DNA of 64,000 bases, from NCBI RefSeq assembly GCF_002803845.1, contig NZ_CP024985.1, positions 5,839,501 to 5,903,500 of the forward strand, read 5' to 3'. This document shows positions 33,738 to 42,251 of this stretch, in pieces (position 1 is the first letter of the stretch; every line of letters starts with the position of its first letter). The translations under genes and the position numbers were made by a program. Under the pieces are notes generated by a model. It ran no database searches, was not told the DNA's origin, and was given only the letters and a program-made list of their open reading frames with translations. Origin of the DNA: Streptomyces lavendulae subsp. lavendulae. GTDB lineage: Bacteria > Actinomycetota > Actinomycetes > Streptomycetales > Streptomycetaceae.

Positions 33738-34757
33738 CTAGACCAGGCCGTCCTTCTCCAGGCCGGTGCAGCAGGTGTCCGTGATCAGGCGGGTCACCAC
33801 GTACGGGTCCACGTTGGCGTTCGGGCGGCGGTCCTCGATGTAGCCCTTGCCGTCCTTCTCCACCTGCCACGGGATGCGCACCGATGCGCCGCGGTCGGAG
33901 ACGCCGTAGCTGAACTCGTTCCACGGGGCCGTCTCGTGCAGACCCGTCAGGCGCTCGTCGATGCCCGCGCCGTAGTTCTTGACGTGGTCCAGCGGCTTGC
34001 TGCCCTCGCCCAGCGCCTCGCACGCGGAGATGATCGCGCGGTAGTCCTCGCGCATCGCCTTCGTCGAGAAGTTGGTGTGGGCGCCCGCCCCGTTCCAGTC
34101 GCCCTTGACCGGCTTCGGGTTGAGCGTCGCCGACACGTTGAAGTCCTCGGCGGTGCGGTACAGCAGCCAGCGCGCGATCCACAGCTGGTCGGAGACCTCC
34201 AGCGGGCCGACCGGGCCGACCTGGAACTCCCACTGGCCGGGCATGACCTCGGCGTTGATGCCGGAGATGCTCAGGCCCGCGGCCAGGCAGTGGTCCAGGT
34301 GCTTCTCGACGATGTCCCGGCCGAAGATCTCGTCCGAGCCGACGCCGCAGTAGTAGCCGCCCTGTGCCGCCGGGAAGCCGTTGACGGGGAAGCCGAGCGG
34401 GCGGGCCCCGTCGAAGAAGGTGTACTCCTGCTCGATGCCGAAGACCGGCGCCTGCGCGGCGAACTTCTCGGCGACGGGGCGCAGCAGCGCCCGCATGTTC
34501 GACTCGTGCGGGGTCATGTCGATGTTCAGCACCTCGCACAGGACGAGGACGTGGGCACCGCCGCGGATCGGGTCCGGGCAGGAGAACACCGGCTGGAGCA
34601 CGCGGTCGGAGGCGTGGCCCTCGGCCTGGTTGGTGCTCGACCCGTCGAAGCCCCAGATCGGCAGGGCCTCGCCGTCCGCCAGGATCCTGGTCTTGGAGCG
34701 AAGCTTCGCCGTCGGCTCGGTGCCGTCGATCCAGATGTACTCAGCCTTGTAGCTCAC
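33738..34757 (-). CDS. glnII: glutamine synthetase type II
   Basis: A 339-residue eukaryote-like GSII that makes glutamine from glutamate and ammonium with ATP. GTG at 34757 (VSYKAEYIWIDG) aligns with the usual family start; an ATG three codons earlier is possible. Diagnostic stretches are WGFDGSSTNQAEGHASDRVL, GIEQEYTFFDGARPLGFP, NAEVMPGQWEFQVGP, GDWNGAGAHTNFSTKAMR and DRGASVRIPW. GSII lacks the adenylylation Tyr, so control is mainly transcriptional. A four-part GlnR-type box lies 67-104 bases upstream. The window also carries the GSI gene at 50432. Confidence 0.97.
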   Translation of the reverse strand: MSYKAEYIWIDGTEPTAKLRSKTRILADGEALPIWGFDGSSTNQAEGHASDRVLQPVFSCPDPIRGGAHVLVLCEVLNIDMTPHESNMRALLRPVAEKFAAQAPVFGIEQEYTFFDGARPLGFPVNGFPAAQGGYYCGVGSDEIFGRDIVEKHLDHCLAAGLSISGINAEVMPGQWEFQVGPVGPLEVSDQLWIARWLLYRTAEDFNVSATLNPKPVKGDWNGAGAHTNFSTKAMREDYRAIISACEALGEGSKPLDHVKNYGAGIDERLTGLHETAPWNEFSYGVSDRGASVRIPWQVEKDGKGYIEDRRPNANVDPYVVTRLITDTCCTGLEKDGLV

Positions 34758-34823
34758 GGGCCCCATCCTGACTCTGAGGTGCTGCGGATCGCCATGGTGT
34801 TGACGGCAGCGTCCCCCGTGGCG

Positions 34824-34861
34824 ATTTCTCATCCGTTGCCCGTGTGTGAACCCCGTGTTAC
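34824..34861 (-). promoter_or_regulatory. GlnR box upstream of glnII
   Basis: Read on the minus strand: GTAAC-n6-TTCAC-n6-GCAAC-n6-GAAAT, with exact 6-base spacers. This is the a-b-a-b layout (gTnAC-n6-GaAAC repeated) known for Streptomyces GlnR targets. It lies between glnII and the divergent Gfo/Idh/MocA gene. Confidence 0.8.
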
Positions 34862-34938
34862 CGGGGTTTACCCCCCAGGTGGGGAGGGTTGTGCGGGTCG
34901 GCAGCCGTACGTCCGTCCGAGTCCGGCAGACTGAGCGG

Positions 34939-35883
34939 GTGAGCATTTCATACGATGTGAACCCTGCCGGTGAGCGGCCCGAGGACGTTTCCGGCCGACC
35001 CCGCCCCCGGGTCGGCCTGCTGGGCACCGGCCCCTGGGCCCACCGCACCCACGCCCCCGCCCTCGCCGCCCACGCGGACTCCGAGTTCGCCGGGGTGTGG
35101 GGCCGCCGCCCCGAGGCGGCGGCCGAGCTGGCGCGGGAGTACGGCGTGAAGGTGTACGAAGACCCCGACGCGCTGTTCGCGGACTGTGACGTCGTGGCCT
35201 TCGCCCTGCCCCCGGACGTCCAGGCCCCGCTCGCCGTCCGCGCGGCCGCCGCCGGCTGCCACCTGCTGCTCGACAAGCCCGTCGCCACCACCGTCGAGGA
35301 AGCCCGCGCCGTGGCCGCGGCCGCCACCCGGCACGGCGTCGCCTCCGTCGTCTTCCTCACCCTCCGCTTCGCCGAACCCACCGCCGGATGGGTCACCGAA
35401 CAGGCGGGCCGGACCGGCTGGTTCACCGCCTCCGCGCACTGGCTCGGCGCGGTCTTCCCGCCCGACGGCGCGCCCAGCGCCTACGCCGACTCGCCCTGGC
35501 GCAAGGCCAAGGGCGGCCTGTGGGACGTCGGCCCGCACGCGCTGTCCGTACTGATCCCGGTCCTGGGCGAGGTCACCTCCGTCACCGCCGCCCGGGGCCC
35601 CTCCGACCTGGTCCAGCTGTCCCTGCGGCACGCCTCGGGCGCCGCCAGCACCGCCGTCCTCAGCCTGGGCGCGCCGCGCGCCGCCGCCGGGGTGGGGCTG
35701 GAACTGCGCGGGGCCGAGGGCGTCTTCGCCCTGCCCGACTGGAGCGACGTACCCGGCGCCTACGGCCGTGCCCTCGACGCCCTCCTCACCGCGGCCCGCA
35801 CCGGCACCCCGGACCCCCGCGACGCGCGGTTCGGCGCCCGCCTGACGGAGATCCTGGCGGAGGCGGAGGACCAGCTGCGCTGA
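34939..35883 (+). CDS. Gfo/Idh/MocA-family oxidoreductase
   Basis: A 314-residue NAD(P)-dependent dehydrogenase. The Rossmann fold begins PRVGLLGTGPWAHRTHAPAL; the second motif AGCHLLLDKPVATTVEEA holds the conserved EKP-like (DKP) catalytic Lys; GGLWDVGPHALSVLI carries the conserved D-x-x-x-H. The start is GTG at 34939; the frame is open to 34846, but that crosses the GlnR box. No clear Shine-Dalgarno is seen, so translation may be leaderless. It probably oxidises a sugar, inositol or related polyol; the substrate is unknown. It is divergent from glnII with 181 bases between starts, so the GlnR box could touch both (inference). Confidence 0.88.
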   Translation: MSISYDVNPAGERPEDVSGRPRPRVGLLGTGPWAHRTHAPALAAHADSEFAGVWGRRPEAAAELAREYGVKVYEDPDALFADCDVVAFALPPDVQAPLAVRAAAAGCHLLLDKPVATTVEEARAVAAAATRHGVASVVFLTLRFAEPTAGWVTEQAGRTGWFTASAHWLGAVFPPDGAPSAYADSPWRKAKGGLWDVGPHALSVLIPVLGEVTSVTAARGPSDLVQLSLRHASGAASTAVLSLGAPRAAAGVGLELRGAEGVFALPDWSDVPGAYGRALDALLTAARTGTPDPRDARFGARLTEILAEAEDQLR

Positions 35884-35929
35884 GCCGCCCGTGCCGGGGC
35901 TGTCGGCGGGGTGCCGTAGCGTCGCAAGC

Positions 35930-36664
35930 GTGACCTCCGAGCCGACGGGCCGCGCCGCGGGCCCCTACGACGCCGCCTTCCTGCCGCGACTGCGCATGAC
36001 CTTCCGGGCCACGCGCGAGCCGGTCACGGAACCGGTGTCGAAGTTCGGCGGCCAGCCGGTCTGGCTGGCCGCACCGGCCTGGCCGGTGCACCCGCGTTCG
36101 GGCGAGCCCCTCGTGTTCATCGGCCAGTTCCGGGTGCCGGGGGAGGAGGTGCGCCTCGCGTACCTGTTCCTGCACGAGGAGGGCGTGGTCATGGGCGGCG
36201 ACACCCCGGAGGACGGCGAGGCCGTCGTCCTGGTCCAGCCGGGCGGGCGAAGACCGGCCTTCGCGTCGATCGGCTCCCCCGGCACGCAGGGGCGGACCCT
36301 GTGGCGGTGGGGCCCGGACTACACGGAGGTTCCCGTCGAATGGCTGACGGAGCTGAGTCCCCTGCCGCCGGAACTCGACGAGGCGGCGAACCGGGCGGCC
36401 GCCTTCTCCCGGTACCTGCGGGGCGACGGCCCGGACGTCGAATACCCCGAGGAGGACTGGCCCCGGGACTTCCTCGGGGGCGAGGCCGTCTACCCCAACA
36501 ACCACGCCTCCGGCATCGACTCCTCCTGGCGGTTCCTCTGCCAGTTCGAGGACCGGGGCGAGGGGGAGGAGGACCCGTTCTTCCTCAACTTCGGCTACGG
36601 AAGCGGCTTCCTCTTCCTCAGCCCCGACCATCTCGAAGGCCGCTTCCTGTGGGACTGCGGCTGA
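35930..36664 (+). CDS. YwqG-like (DUF1963) protein
   Basis: A 244-residue soluble protein, start GTG at 35930. The SKFGGQPVWLAAPAWPVHPR and EPLVFIGQFRVPG motifs, then a C-terminal GYGSGFLFLSPDHLEGRFLW, are typical of the YwqG/DUF1963 fold. No catalytic residues are known for the family. It lies 46 bases downstream of the Gfo/Idh/MocA gene on the same strand and converges on the next gene. Confidence 0.75.
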   Translation: MTSEPTGRAAGPYDAAFLPRLRMTFRATREPVTEPVSKFGGQPVWLAAPAWPVHPRSGEPLVFIGQFRVPGEEVRLAYLFLHEEGVVMGGDTPEDGEAVVLVQPGGRRPAFASIGSPGTQGRTLWRWGPDYTEVPVEWLTELSPLPPELDEAANRAAAFSRYLRGDGPDVEYPEEDWPRDFLGGEAVYPNNHASGIDSSWRFLCQFEDRGEGEEDPFFLNFGYGSGFLFLSPDHLEGRFLWDCG

Positions 36665-36677
36665 CGCCGCCCGGCCG

Positions 36678-37250
36678 CTACTTGATCAGGGCGTTGGCCA
36701 CGATGATGGCCAGGCCGATCGTGGTGTCCCCCAGGCCCATGAGCAGGGCCGACCGGAGCCGGTAGCCGACCCGGACCGCCACGAAGGCGCCCCAGGCGAA
36801 GAGCAGCGCGGTGTTCATGCCGAGCCCGATGGCCGTGACCCCGTACGACTCCCAGTGCGCGAGCCCGGTGAACAGCAGCAGGAGCACGGTGGGGAGGGTG
36901 GCCGCGATCATGGGCCACTCGTTCCACAGGACCCGGGAGAGCACCCGCCAGCGGCGCCAGAGGGAGCCGGTCTGGTGGGTGCTCATGTGGTGCGAGTACC
37001 CGTGCGCGAGCGCACCGGTGGCGGCGGTGACCAGCACCCAGCTGGCGTCGTAGAAGGGGGTGACCTCCCCGCCCTTCTGGTCCAGCGCGGCCAGCAGCGC
37101 ACTGGCGAGCACCGTCCCGTACACCCCGCCGAACATCCAGTCGGCCCCCCGCCGGGGCGGCGGCACCGGAAGCCCGCCGGCGCCGTGCGGCGCGACGGGC
37201 GACGCGGCGCCGGAGGGCGCGGCGGCGGACGGCTGCTGCTGCTCGTTCAC
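36678..37250 (-). CDS. conserved membrane protein of unknown function
   Basis: A 190-residue protein starting at GTG 37250. A Pro/Ala/Gly-rich N-terminus of about 35 residues precedes four hydrophobic segments (VYGTVLASALLAALDQK; WVLVTAATGALAHGYSHHMS; AATLPTVLLLLFTGLAHW; AIGLGMNTALLFAWGAFVAV). GYSHHMSTH is a His-rich patch near a membrane face and could bind a metal, though this is speculation. No family is recognised. Its promoter must lie between 37251 and the edge of the copy-R element. Confidence 0.65.
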   Translation of the reverse strand: MNEQQQPSAAAPSGAASPVAPHGAGGLPVPPPRRGADWMFGGVYGTVLASALLAALDQKGGEVTPFYDASWVLVTAATGALAHGYSHHMSTHQTGSLWRRWRVLSRVLWNEWPMIAATLPTVLLLLFTGLAHWESYGVTAIGLGMNTALLFAWGAFVAVRVGYRLRSALLMGLGDTTIGLAIIVANALIK

Positions 37251-37327
37251 GGGTGATCCCTTGGTTTCGCGGTTCAGCGTTCGGTGCTGTTTGTTCCTTT
37301 TGGGTACTAATGCCAGCCTACGGGGGA

Positions 37328-38399
37328 TGGGGGCTGGGCGGGGTCGGGGGGCGGCGGCGCACCCTTGGCCCGGATCAGGGAAGGGCTGGGGGCGTCCCGC
37401 CAGTCCACTGTCCTTCCGTGTCGGGCCGGTCCCTCAAGGGCGCTCCTTCGTCGCGTCGCTTCGCGATGGCCTTCGGCCACCCTTGACCGACCGTCCCGCC
37501 CCGGAATGCCAAAGACTGTCGGGAAGCCCCCAGGGAAACGGCCGGGAGGAAACCGAGCGGATGGGGGCGCCTCAGGGATGCCCGGCCCCTCCCCGCCTGG
37601 GTGGACCCGAGATGCGGCCCCACTTCCATCAGATTCCGGGCCGGGGGCCGCCAGACCACCCCAAACGGCGACCAGATCGACCAACCGCTCCCTGCCCGCG
37701 CCCTGCGCATCGGATCGCTACGCGCTTCACTCGGCATAGCGTCTGCCGTCCGCCTGTGGCTGGACATAAGCCGCCCAGGGCGAGCAATTGGCCCGCTTGT
37801 CGGGCGGCTGACGGCCGCCTGGGGCCTTTCCTGTTCCCTGGAGGGCTCTTGTCGGACTCTGCGGACGACAAAGTCGTCCTCAGAGTCCGAGAGGCGCGAC
37901 CAGAGCCCCTTCGGGGCCCATCCAGCACCCCAAAAAGGACAAACGACCCGCGCCCGCGTGAGGGACAGAGACTCCCGGCCGTGGGCGGCTTATGTCCAGC
38001 CCCAGACGGCCGCCGGACGCCATGCCGAGAGAAGCGCGTAGCGATCCGACGCGCCCTGGGGCCCGCAGGACGCCCTGGTCGTCCTGTCGGGTGGTCTGGG
38101 CCGGCCCTGGCCTCGGACCGATGCCCATTCGGGGCCGGAAATGCGGGACCGGGCGGAGACGGGTCTCGCATCACTGAGCCACCCGCCCCTCCCTCACTTC
38201 CCCCGTGACCGTTCTTTTGGGGGTTTCCCGGCAGTCTTTGGCATTCCGTGGCGGGACGGGCTGTCAAGGGTGGCCGAAGGCCATCGCGAAGCGACGCGAC
38301 GAAGGAGCGCCCTTGACAGCCCGGCCCGACACGGAAGGACAGTGGACTGGCGGGAAACCCCCAAACCCTCCCTGACACGGACCGAGTCGAGTCCCGCCA
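37328..38399. repeat. long nested-palindrome element, copy R (inverted partner at 12819-13905)
   Basis: Reverse complement of copy L. Terminal modules are at 37388-37531 and 38219-38362, and the central hairpin is at 37853-37889 (CGGACTCTG-C-GGACGAC-AAA-GTCGTCC-T-CAGAGTCCG). The module-to-module span is 975 bases against 974 in copy L. The half nearest the 24-kb interval (about 37388-38010) is almost base-for-base identical to its partner. The outer half (about 38020-38362) carries substitutions and a short unmatched patch near 38170-38210. It fills the space between the ArsC-like gene's 3' end and the promoter of the membrane protein gene. No protein-coding gene is credible within it. Confidence 0.9.
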
Positions 38400-38420
38400 T
38401 CCCCGACCCCGCCCCCGCCG

Positions 38421-38792
38421 TCACCCCCTACGCGACAGCGCCTCCCGGACCGCCTCGTCCGTGCGGGCGATCAGGGCCGTGCCGTCCTCGGCGGTGATGA
38501 TCGGGCGCTGGATGAGCTTCGGGTGGGCCGCCAGGTGGGAGATCCAGGCCTGCCGGGCCGGTTCCGTCGCCTCGCGCGGCAGGTCCCGTACGCCGGTCTC
38601 CTTCGCGAGGGGGTCGGAGGTGCGCGTGATGTCCCACGGCTCCAGCCCGAGGCGCCCCAGCACCTCGCGGATCTCGGCCTCGGACGGTACGTCCTCCAGG
38701 TAGCGGCGCACGGTGTACTCGGCGCCCTCCGCGTCCAGCAGGGTCAGTGCGCCGCGGCACTTCGAGCAGGCGGGATTGATCCAGATCTCCAT
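38421..38792 (-). CDS. ArsC/Spx-family thiol reductase-like protein
   Basis: A 123-residue thioredoxin-fold protein. It opens MEIWINPACSKC, with the CxxC pair at Cys9/Cys12 where ArsC has a single active Cys and Spx has CxxC. RTSDPLAKETGVRDL and IQRPIITAEDGTALIARTDEAV (the conserved RP-I motif) match the arsenate-reductase family. It may reduce arsenate with glutaredoxin or act as a redox sensor; no other ars genes are nearby, so an arsenic role is unproven. A GTG two codons upstream is an alternative start. Confidence 0.85.
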   Translation of the reverse strand: MEIWINPACSKCRGALTLLDAEGAEYTVRRYLEDVPSEAEIREVLGRLGLEPWDITRTSDPLAKETGVRDLPREATEPARQAWISHLAAHPKLIQRPIITAEDGTALIARTDEAVREALSRRG

Positions 38793-38910
38793 GCGCACCA
38801 GCGTAGTCAGACTCCGTCTGGCCAGGGGCTTTTGTCAGTGCCCCCCAGTAAAATCGAGGGAGCAAGACAGGAAGCCGACAGGAAGCCAACTACTGTTTGG
38901 GAGGCTGTAG

Positions 38911-39165
38911 ATGGCCGCTGCCGCGATCATTGTGATGCCCAAGAAGAAGCCGCTGCCGGCGGGCCTGCCCCGCGAGTGGTACGAGAGCCACAACCGCCGC
39001 CTGAAGGCGATGCGGCTGGCGATTTCCCTGCTCGACACGGGGACGTACGACGCCAAGCGCGCCACCAACCGCAAGATACGGACGATGGCGGTGCGGGTGG
39101 GTATCCACCGGCCGTCCAACCTCACCTGCCGGATGGTCCGGGCCTTCATCACCGCCCACAGCTGA
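38911..39165 (+). CDS. small basic protein of unknown function
   Basis: An 84-residue protein, start ATG at 38911 with GGGAGG at about 38899. The sequence is basic with Lys/Arg clusters (MPKKKPLPAGLPREWYESHN; NRKIRTMAVRVGIHRPSNL) and predicted helices, which suggests nucleic-acid binding, but no domain is recognised. Divergent from the ArsC-like gene across 118 bases. Its ribosome-binding site and normal codon usage make it a likely real gene. Confidence 0.65.
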   Translation: MAAAAIIVMPKKKPLPAGLPREWYESHNRRLKAMRLAISLLDTGTYDAKRATNRKIRTMAVRVGIHRPSNLTCRMVRAFITAHS

Positions 39166-39256
39166 GGGGCCGGCCGGCCGGGCCGTCGGGGCGGAGGGCC
39201 CCGGCGGCCCGGCCGGAGCCGGCCGCTCGCCTCTCGTCGTCTCTCGTCGTCTCTCG

Positions 39257-40147
39257 TCACTTCTCGTCGAAGGTGATGTCCTCGACGGGGCGGGTCATCT
39301 TCAGGGTCTGTCCTGCGGCGTCGATCTCGACGATGTGGTGCAGGCCGGTGAGCGGTTCCGGCTGCCCCTGGAGGTAGAACCTGTCCGCGGCCCCGCCGAG
39401 GAAGGCGCGGAAGCAGGAGAGGGCGGGGGCGGCCGGGGCGAGGTCCAGGTAGTCCTTCAGTCGGCGGAACAGCTTCGGGAGGATCACCGCCCCGTTGTCG
39501 GCGGTGAGGGAGGACATGCCGGTGACCTCGGCCCCCTCGGTCGTCAGGTCCCGGGACCACACGCCCTTCTTGGGGATGGAGTTCCTCGCGGCCTGCGCCG
39601 CGAGGGTGAGGGAGGCGCGCAGGGGCTCGGGGAAGCCGGTGTAGAAGGTCGGGTAGGCGAGGCCGAGGCTGACCAGGTGGTGGTTGGCAGTCTTCTTCAG
39701 CTGCCTCTCGTCGACCTCGATCTCGTAGCCGTTGAAGGCGGGCGGGATCCTGCGGCCGACCAGGGCCACGCACCGGCCGAAGATGTCGGCGCCGCTGGTG
39801 AGGATGAAGCCGGGCACCGTCTCGGGGGTGGTGCTGGAGATGGTTTCGTCGGGGTCGCGGACGATCTGGGTGAAGCCGAGCCAGGTCAGCAGCTCGTCGG
39901 CGGCCTGGTGCGCCAGGTCCAGGGGCTGGTGCTGCACACCCCCCGAGTCCTCGCTGCCGTAGTGGGTCTCCAGTGCGTCGATGGCCTCCAGCCGGATGGA
40001 GGCGCGGCCGTCGGCCTTGGGCAGGACCGGGTGGTTCCCCGGTACGCGCTTCCAGTCGGACACGTCGTCCGGGGTGAAGGGGATCGTGTCGCCGTCCGGC
40101 TTGGAGCCCATGGCGCGGAAGGTTCCCTTGATGAGCAACATGGACAT
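39257..40147 (-). CDS. hypothetical protein with SNase-like N-terminus
   Basis: A 296-residue protein. The start is ATG at 40147 (MSMLLIKG), with GGGAG five bases upstream. The N-terminal part IKGTFRAMGSKPDGDTIPF, then IRLEAIDALETHYG, follows the staphylococcal-nuclease pattern (VxDGDTIxF … IRLxGIDAPE). The key catalytic Arg/Glu residues are uncertain because DAPE is replaced by DALE. The remaining ~230 residues are mainly helical and unlike any family I recognise. No signal peptide is seen, which is unusual for an SNase. A DNA- or RNA-related role is inference. Confidence 0.6.
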   Translation of the reverse strand: MSMLLIKGTFRAMGSKPDGDTIPFTPDDVSDWKRVPGNHPVLPKADGRASIRLEAIDALETHYGSEDSGGVQHQPLDLAHQAADELLTWLGFTQIVRDPDETISSTTPETVPGFILTSGADIFGRCVALVGRRIPPAFNGYEIEVDERQLKKTANHHLVSLGLAYPTFYTGFPEPLRASLTLAAQAARNSIPKKGVWSRDLTTEGAEVTGMSSLTADNGAVILPKLFRRLKDYLDLAPAAPALSCFRAFLGGAADRFYLQGQPEPLTGLHHIVEIDAAGQTLKMTRPVEDITFDEK

Positions 40148-40223
40148 GGCGACTCCCACGGACGTCGGGACGGGTCGCTACCGAACGTAGCGGTCGACTA
40201 CGCACAGTGCATGTCCGGTGAAT

Positions 40224-41330
40224 CTAGGGACCCGGCGGACCGCCGGGCAACCGCCTTTCGGGCGACAGCATGAGCAGGGCCACGTCGTCGCCCGGGCCGC
40301 CCCGGGTGAAGGCCTCCAGGTCCTGCCACACCGCCGGGACCAGGCCCGCGGGGTCGGCGGCCAGCACCGGCAGGCGGGTGGCCAGCGGGTAGAAGTACCC
40401 GGCCGCGTCGCGGGCCTCGGTGACCCCGTCCGTGTGCGCGAGGAGCCGGTCGCCGGGCAGCAGGGGGAGTTCGGTCACCGGCGGCAGGGTCGGCCCGGTC
40501 AGCCCCAGGCCCAGCGGAGGTCCTGGCTCCGCCTTCACCTCCGAGACCTCGAACTCCCTGAGGAGCAGCACCGGGGGATGCCCGCAGGACACGATGCGCA
40601 CGAGGTCCAGTCCGGGCGGGAACTCCAGCAGCACCGCCGTGGCGAACAGCTCCGGGTGCGGGGTGGAGTCCGACGCGGCGTCCGCGGTCAGCCGCCGGTC
40701 CAGCCGGGCCGCCACCCCGGTCAGCTCCGGATCGTCCAGCACCGCCTCCCGGAAGGCGCCGAGCAGCGCGACGACCGTCCCGACCGCCGTCAGCCCGTGC
40801 CCCTGCACGTCGGCCACCACTGCCCGGACCCCGTACGGCCCCACCCGTACGTCGTACAGGTCGCCGCCGACCAGCGTGCCGCGCTGGGCCGCCCGGTAGA
40901 GCGCGGCGCAGCGCACGGTGCCGACCTGCTCGGGAACCGGTGGCAGCACCGCCATCTGGGCGGCCTCGGCGACCGTGCGGACGGTCACCAGCTGGGCGTC
41001 CCGGCGCCGGCGCACCAGGGCGATGACCACGCTGAGCAGCCCGACGGTGGCCACGGTCGCCAGGTCCGAGCTGTGGGCGTGTCCGACGCCGAGCTGGGGC
41101 ACCCCGAGGAGGATCAGCACCACGGCGGCGAAGACGGCGGTGCCGACGGCCCCGTAGGAGAAGGCGGCGACGGCGGGCAGGGCGGCCAGGAAGTAGCCCA
41201 GTTCGGCGGTTCCGGGCGTCAGCCACTGGATGAAGCACAGCACCAGCAGGGCCACCACGGGCGCCCACCGGGCCCAGCGCGGTGGCGGCGTTCCGTGCAG
41301 GCTGCCCAGGTCCTCCCGTCCGCGTCTCAC
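40224..41330 (-). CDS. PP2C-type (SpoIIE/RsbU-like) protein phosphatase with membrane N-terminus
   Basis: A 368-residue phosphatase, start GTG at 41330 with GGTGGAGG upstream. Three hydrophobic segments occupy about residues 20-100 (VVALLVLCFIQWL; YFLAALPAVAAFSYG; VATVGLLSVVIALVRRRRD). The cytoplasmic PPM domain has LVGGDLYDV, VVADVQGHGLTAVGTV, LAHTDGVTEARD and GGPGDDVALLML, so the metal-binding Asp residues are present. Such enzymes dephosphorylate anti-sigma antagonists in Streptomyces; the partner is unknown here. Divergent from the VIT1-like transporter across 76 bases. Confidence 0.9.
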   Translation of the reverse strand: MRRGREDLGSLHGTPPPRWARWAPVVALLVLCFIQWLTPGTAELGYFLAALPAVAAFSYGAVGTAVFAAVVLILLGVPQLGVGHAHSSDLATVATVGLLSVVIALVRRRRDAQLVTVRTVAEAAQMAVLPPVPEQVGTVRCAALYRAAQRGTLVGGDLYDVRVGPYGVRAVVADVQGHGLTAVGTVVALLGAFREAVLDDPELTGVAARLDRRLTADAASDSTPHPELFATAVLLEFPPGLDLVRIVSCGHPPVLLLREFEVSEVKAEPGPPLGLGLTGPTLPPVTELPLLPGDRLLAHTDGVTEARDAAGYFYPLATRLPVLAADPAGLVPAVWQDLEAFTRGGPGDDVALLMLSPERRLPGGPPGP

Positions 41331-41406
41331 CCCTCCACCCTGGTACCGGCGCCGGGGGCGCGCACGCCGGGTGGCCCCGGCGGGCGCGGGCCGCGACAGT
41401 GGTCCC

Positions 41407-42096
41407 GTGACGGATACGCAGAGTGCCGCCATCAGCACCCGGCTGAACTGGCTGCGGGCCGGGGTGCTGGGAGCCAACGACGGGATCATCTCGACGGCCG
41501 GCCTGGTGGTGGGCGTGGCCGGCGCGACGACCTCGCGCACGGCGATCCTGACGGCGGGGGTGGCGGGCCTGCTCGCCGGGGCGCTGTCGATGGCGGCGGG
41601 GGAGTACGTGTCGGTGAGCTCGCAGCGGGACTCCGAGCGGGCGGCGCTGGAGGTGGAGCGGCGGGAGCTGGCGGAGGAGCCGGAGGCGGAGCTCGACGAA
41701 CTCACCGGGCTGCTGATGGACCGGGGCCTGGACCGCGCGGTGGCCCGGGAGGCGGCGCAGCAGCTGACGGAGCGGGACGCGCTGCGGGCGCACGCGCGGG
41801 TGGAGCTCGGCATCGAGCCGGACGAGCTGGCGAACCCGTGGCACGCGGCGTTCGCGAGCCTGGTGGCCTTTACGGTGGGGGCGGTGCTGCCGCTGCTGGC
41901 GATCGTCCTGCCGGGGCCCTCCGGGCGGGTGCCGGTCACGGTGACGGCGGTGCTGGCGGCGCTCACGCTGTGCGGGGTGGTCAGTGCGCGGCTGGGCGGG
42001 GCGCCGGTGCCGCGGGCGGTCCTGCGGAACGTCCTGGGCGGTGCGCTCGCCATGGCCGTCACCTACGCGGTGGGCACCTGGCTCGGCACGACCTGA
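41407..42096 (+). CDS. VIT1/CCC1-family iron/manganese transporter
   Basis: A 229-residue membrane protein, start GTG at 41407. The family signature RAGVLGANDGIISTAGLVVG is at the N-terminus, followed by GALSMAAGEYVSVSSQRDSE. A cytoplasmic Glu-rich domain (VERRELAEEPEAELDEL) binds metal in relatives, and three C-terminal TM segments complete it. It likely exports or stores Fe2+/Mn2+ in exchange for protons. The frame is open upstream across the divergent promoter, which is not coding. Confidence 0.9.
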   Translation: MTDTQSAAISTRLNWLRAGVLGANDGIISTAGLVVGVAGATTSRTAILTAGVAGLLAGALSMAAGEYVSVSSQRDSERAALEVERRELAEEPEAELDELTGLLMDRGLDRAVAREAAQQLTERDALRAHARVELGIEPDELANPWHAAFASLVAFTVGAVLPLLAIVLPGPSGRVPVTVTAVLAALTLCGVVSARLGGAPVPRAVLRNVLGGALAMAVTYAVGTWLGTT

Positions 42097-42111
42097 TCCC
42101 CCCGGGACCCC

Positions 42112-42200
42112 GCCGCCTCAATCGCCGGCGGGGCCGACAAACCCTGGGGCTCCGCCCCGGACCCCGCGCCTCGAACGCCGGCGGGGCCGGGTTTGCCTGC
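42112..42200. repeat. G+C-rich intergenic hairpin repeat
   Basis: Two near-copies of CGCCGGCGGGGCCG-type sequence (about 42124 and 42177) flank GGGGCTCCGCCCC. AAACCC and GGGTTT arms outside it allow a larger fold. This resembles the short hairpin repeats scattered between genes in many Streptomyces genomes. It may terminate the VIT1-like transcript. Confidence 0.55.
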
Positions 42201-42251
42201 GGCAGGTCGTGCCCCGCCCCCGCCCGGTCAGGGCACCGGCAGACTGGCGGT

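Noticed and set aside
42112..42200. CRISPR-like repeat
   Set aside because: Only two imperfect G+C-rich copies forming hairpins; no regular spacer array and no cas genes.
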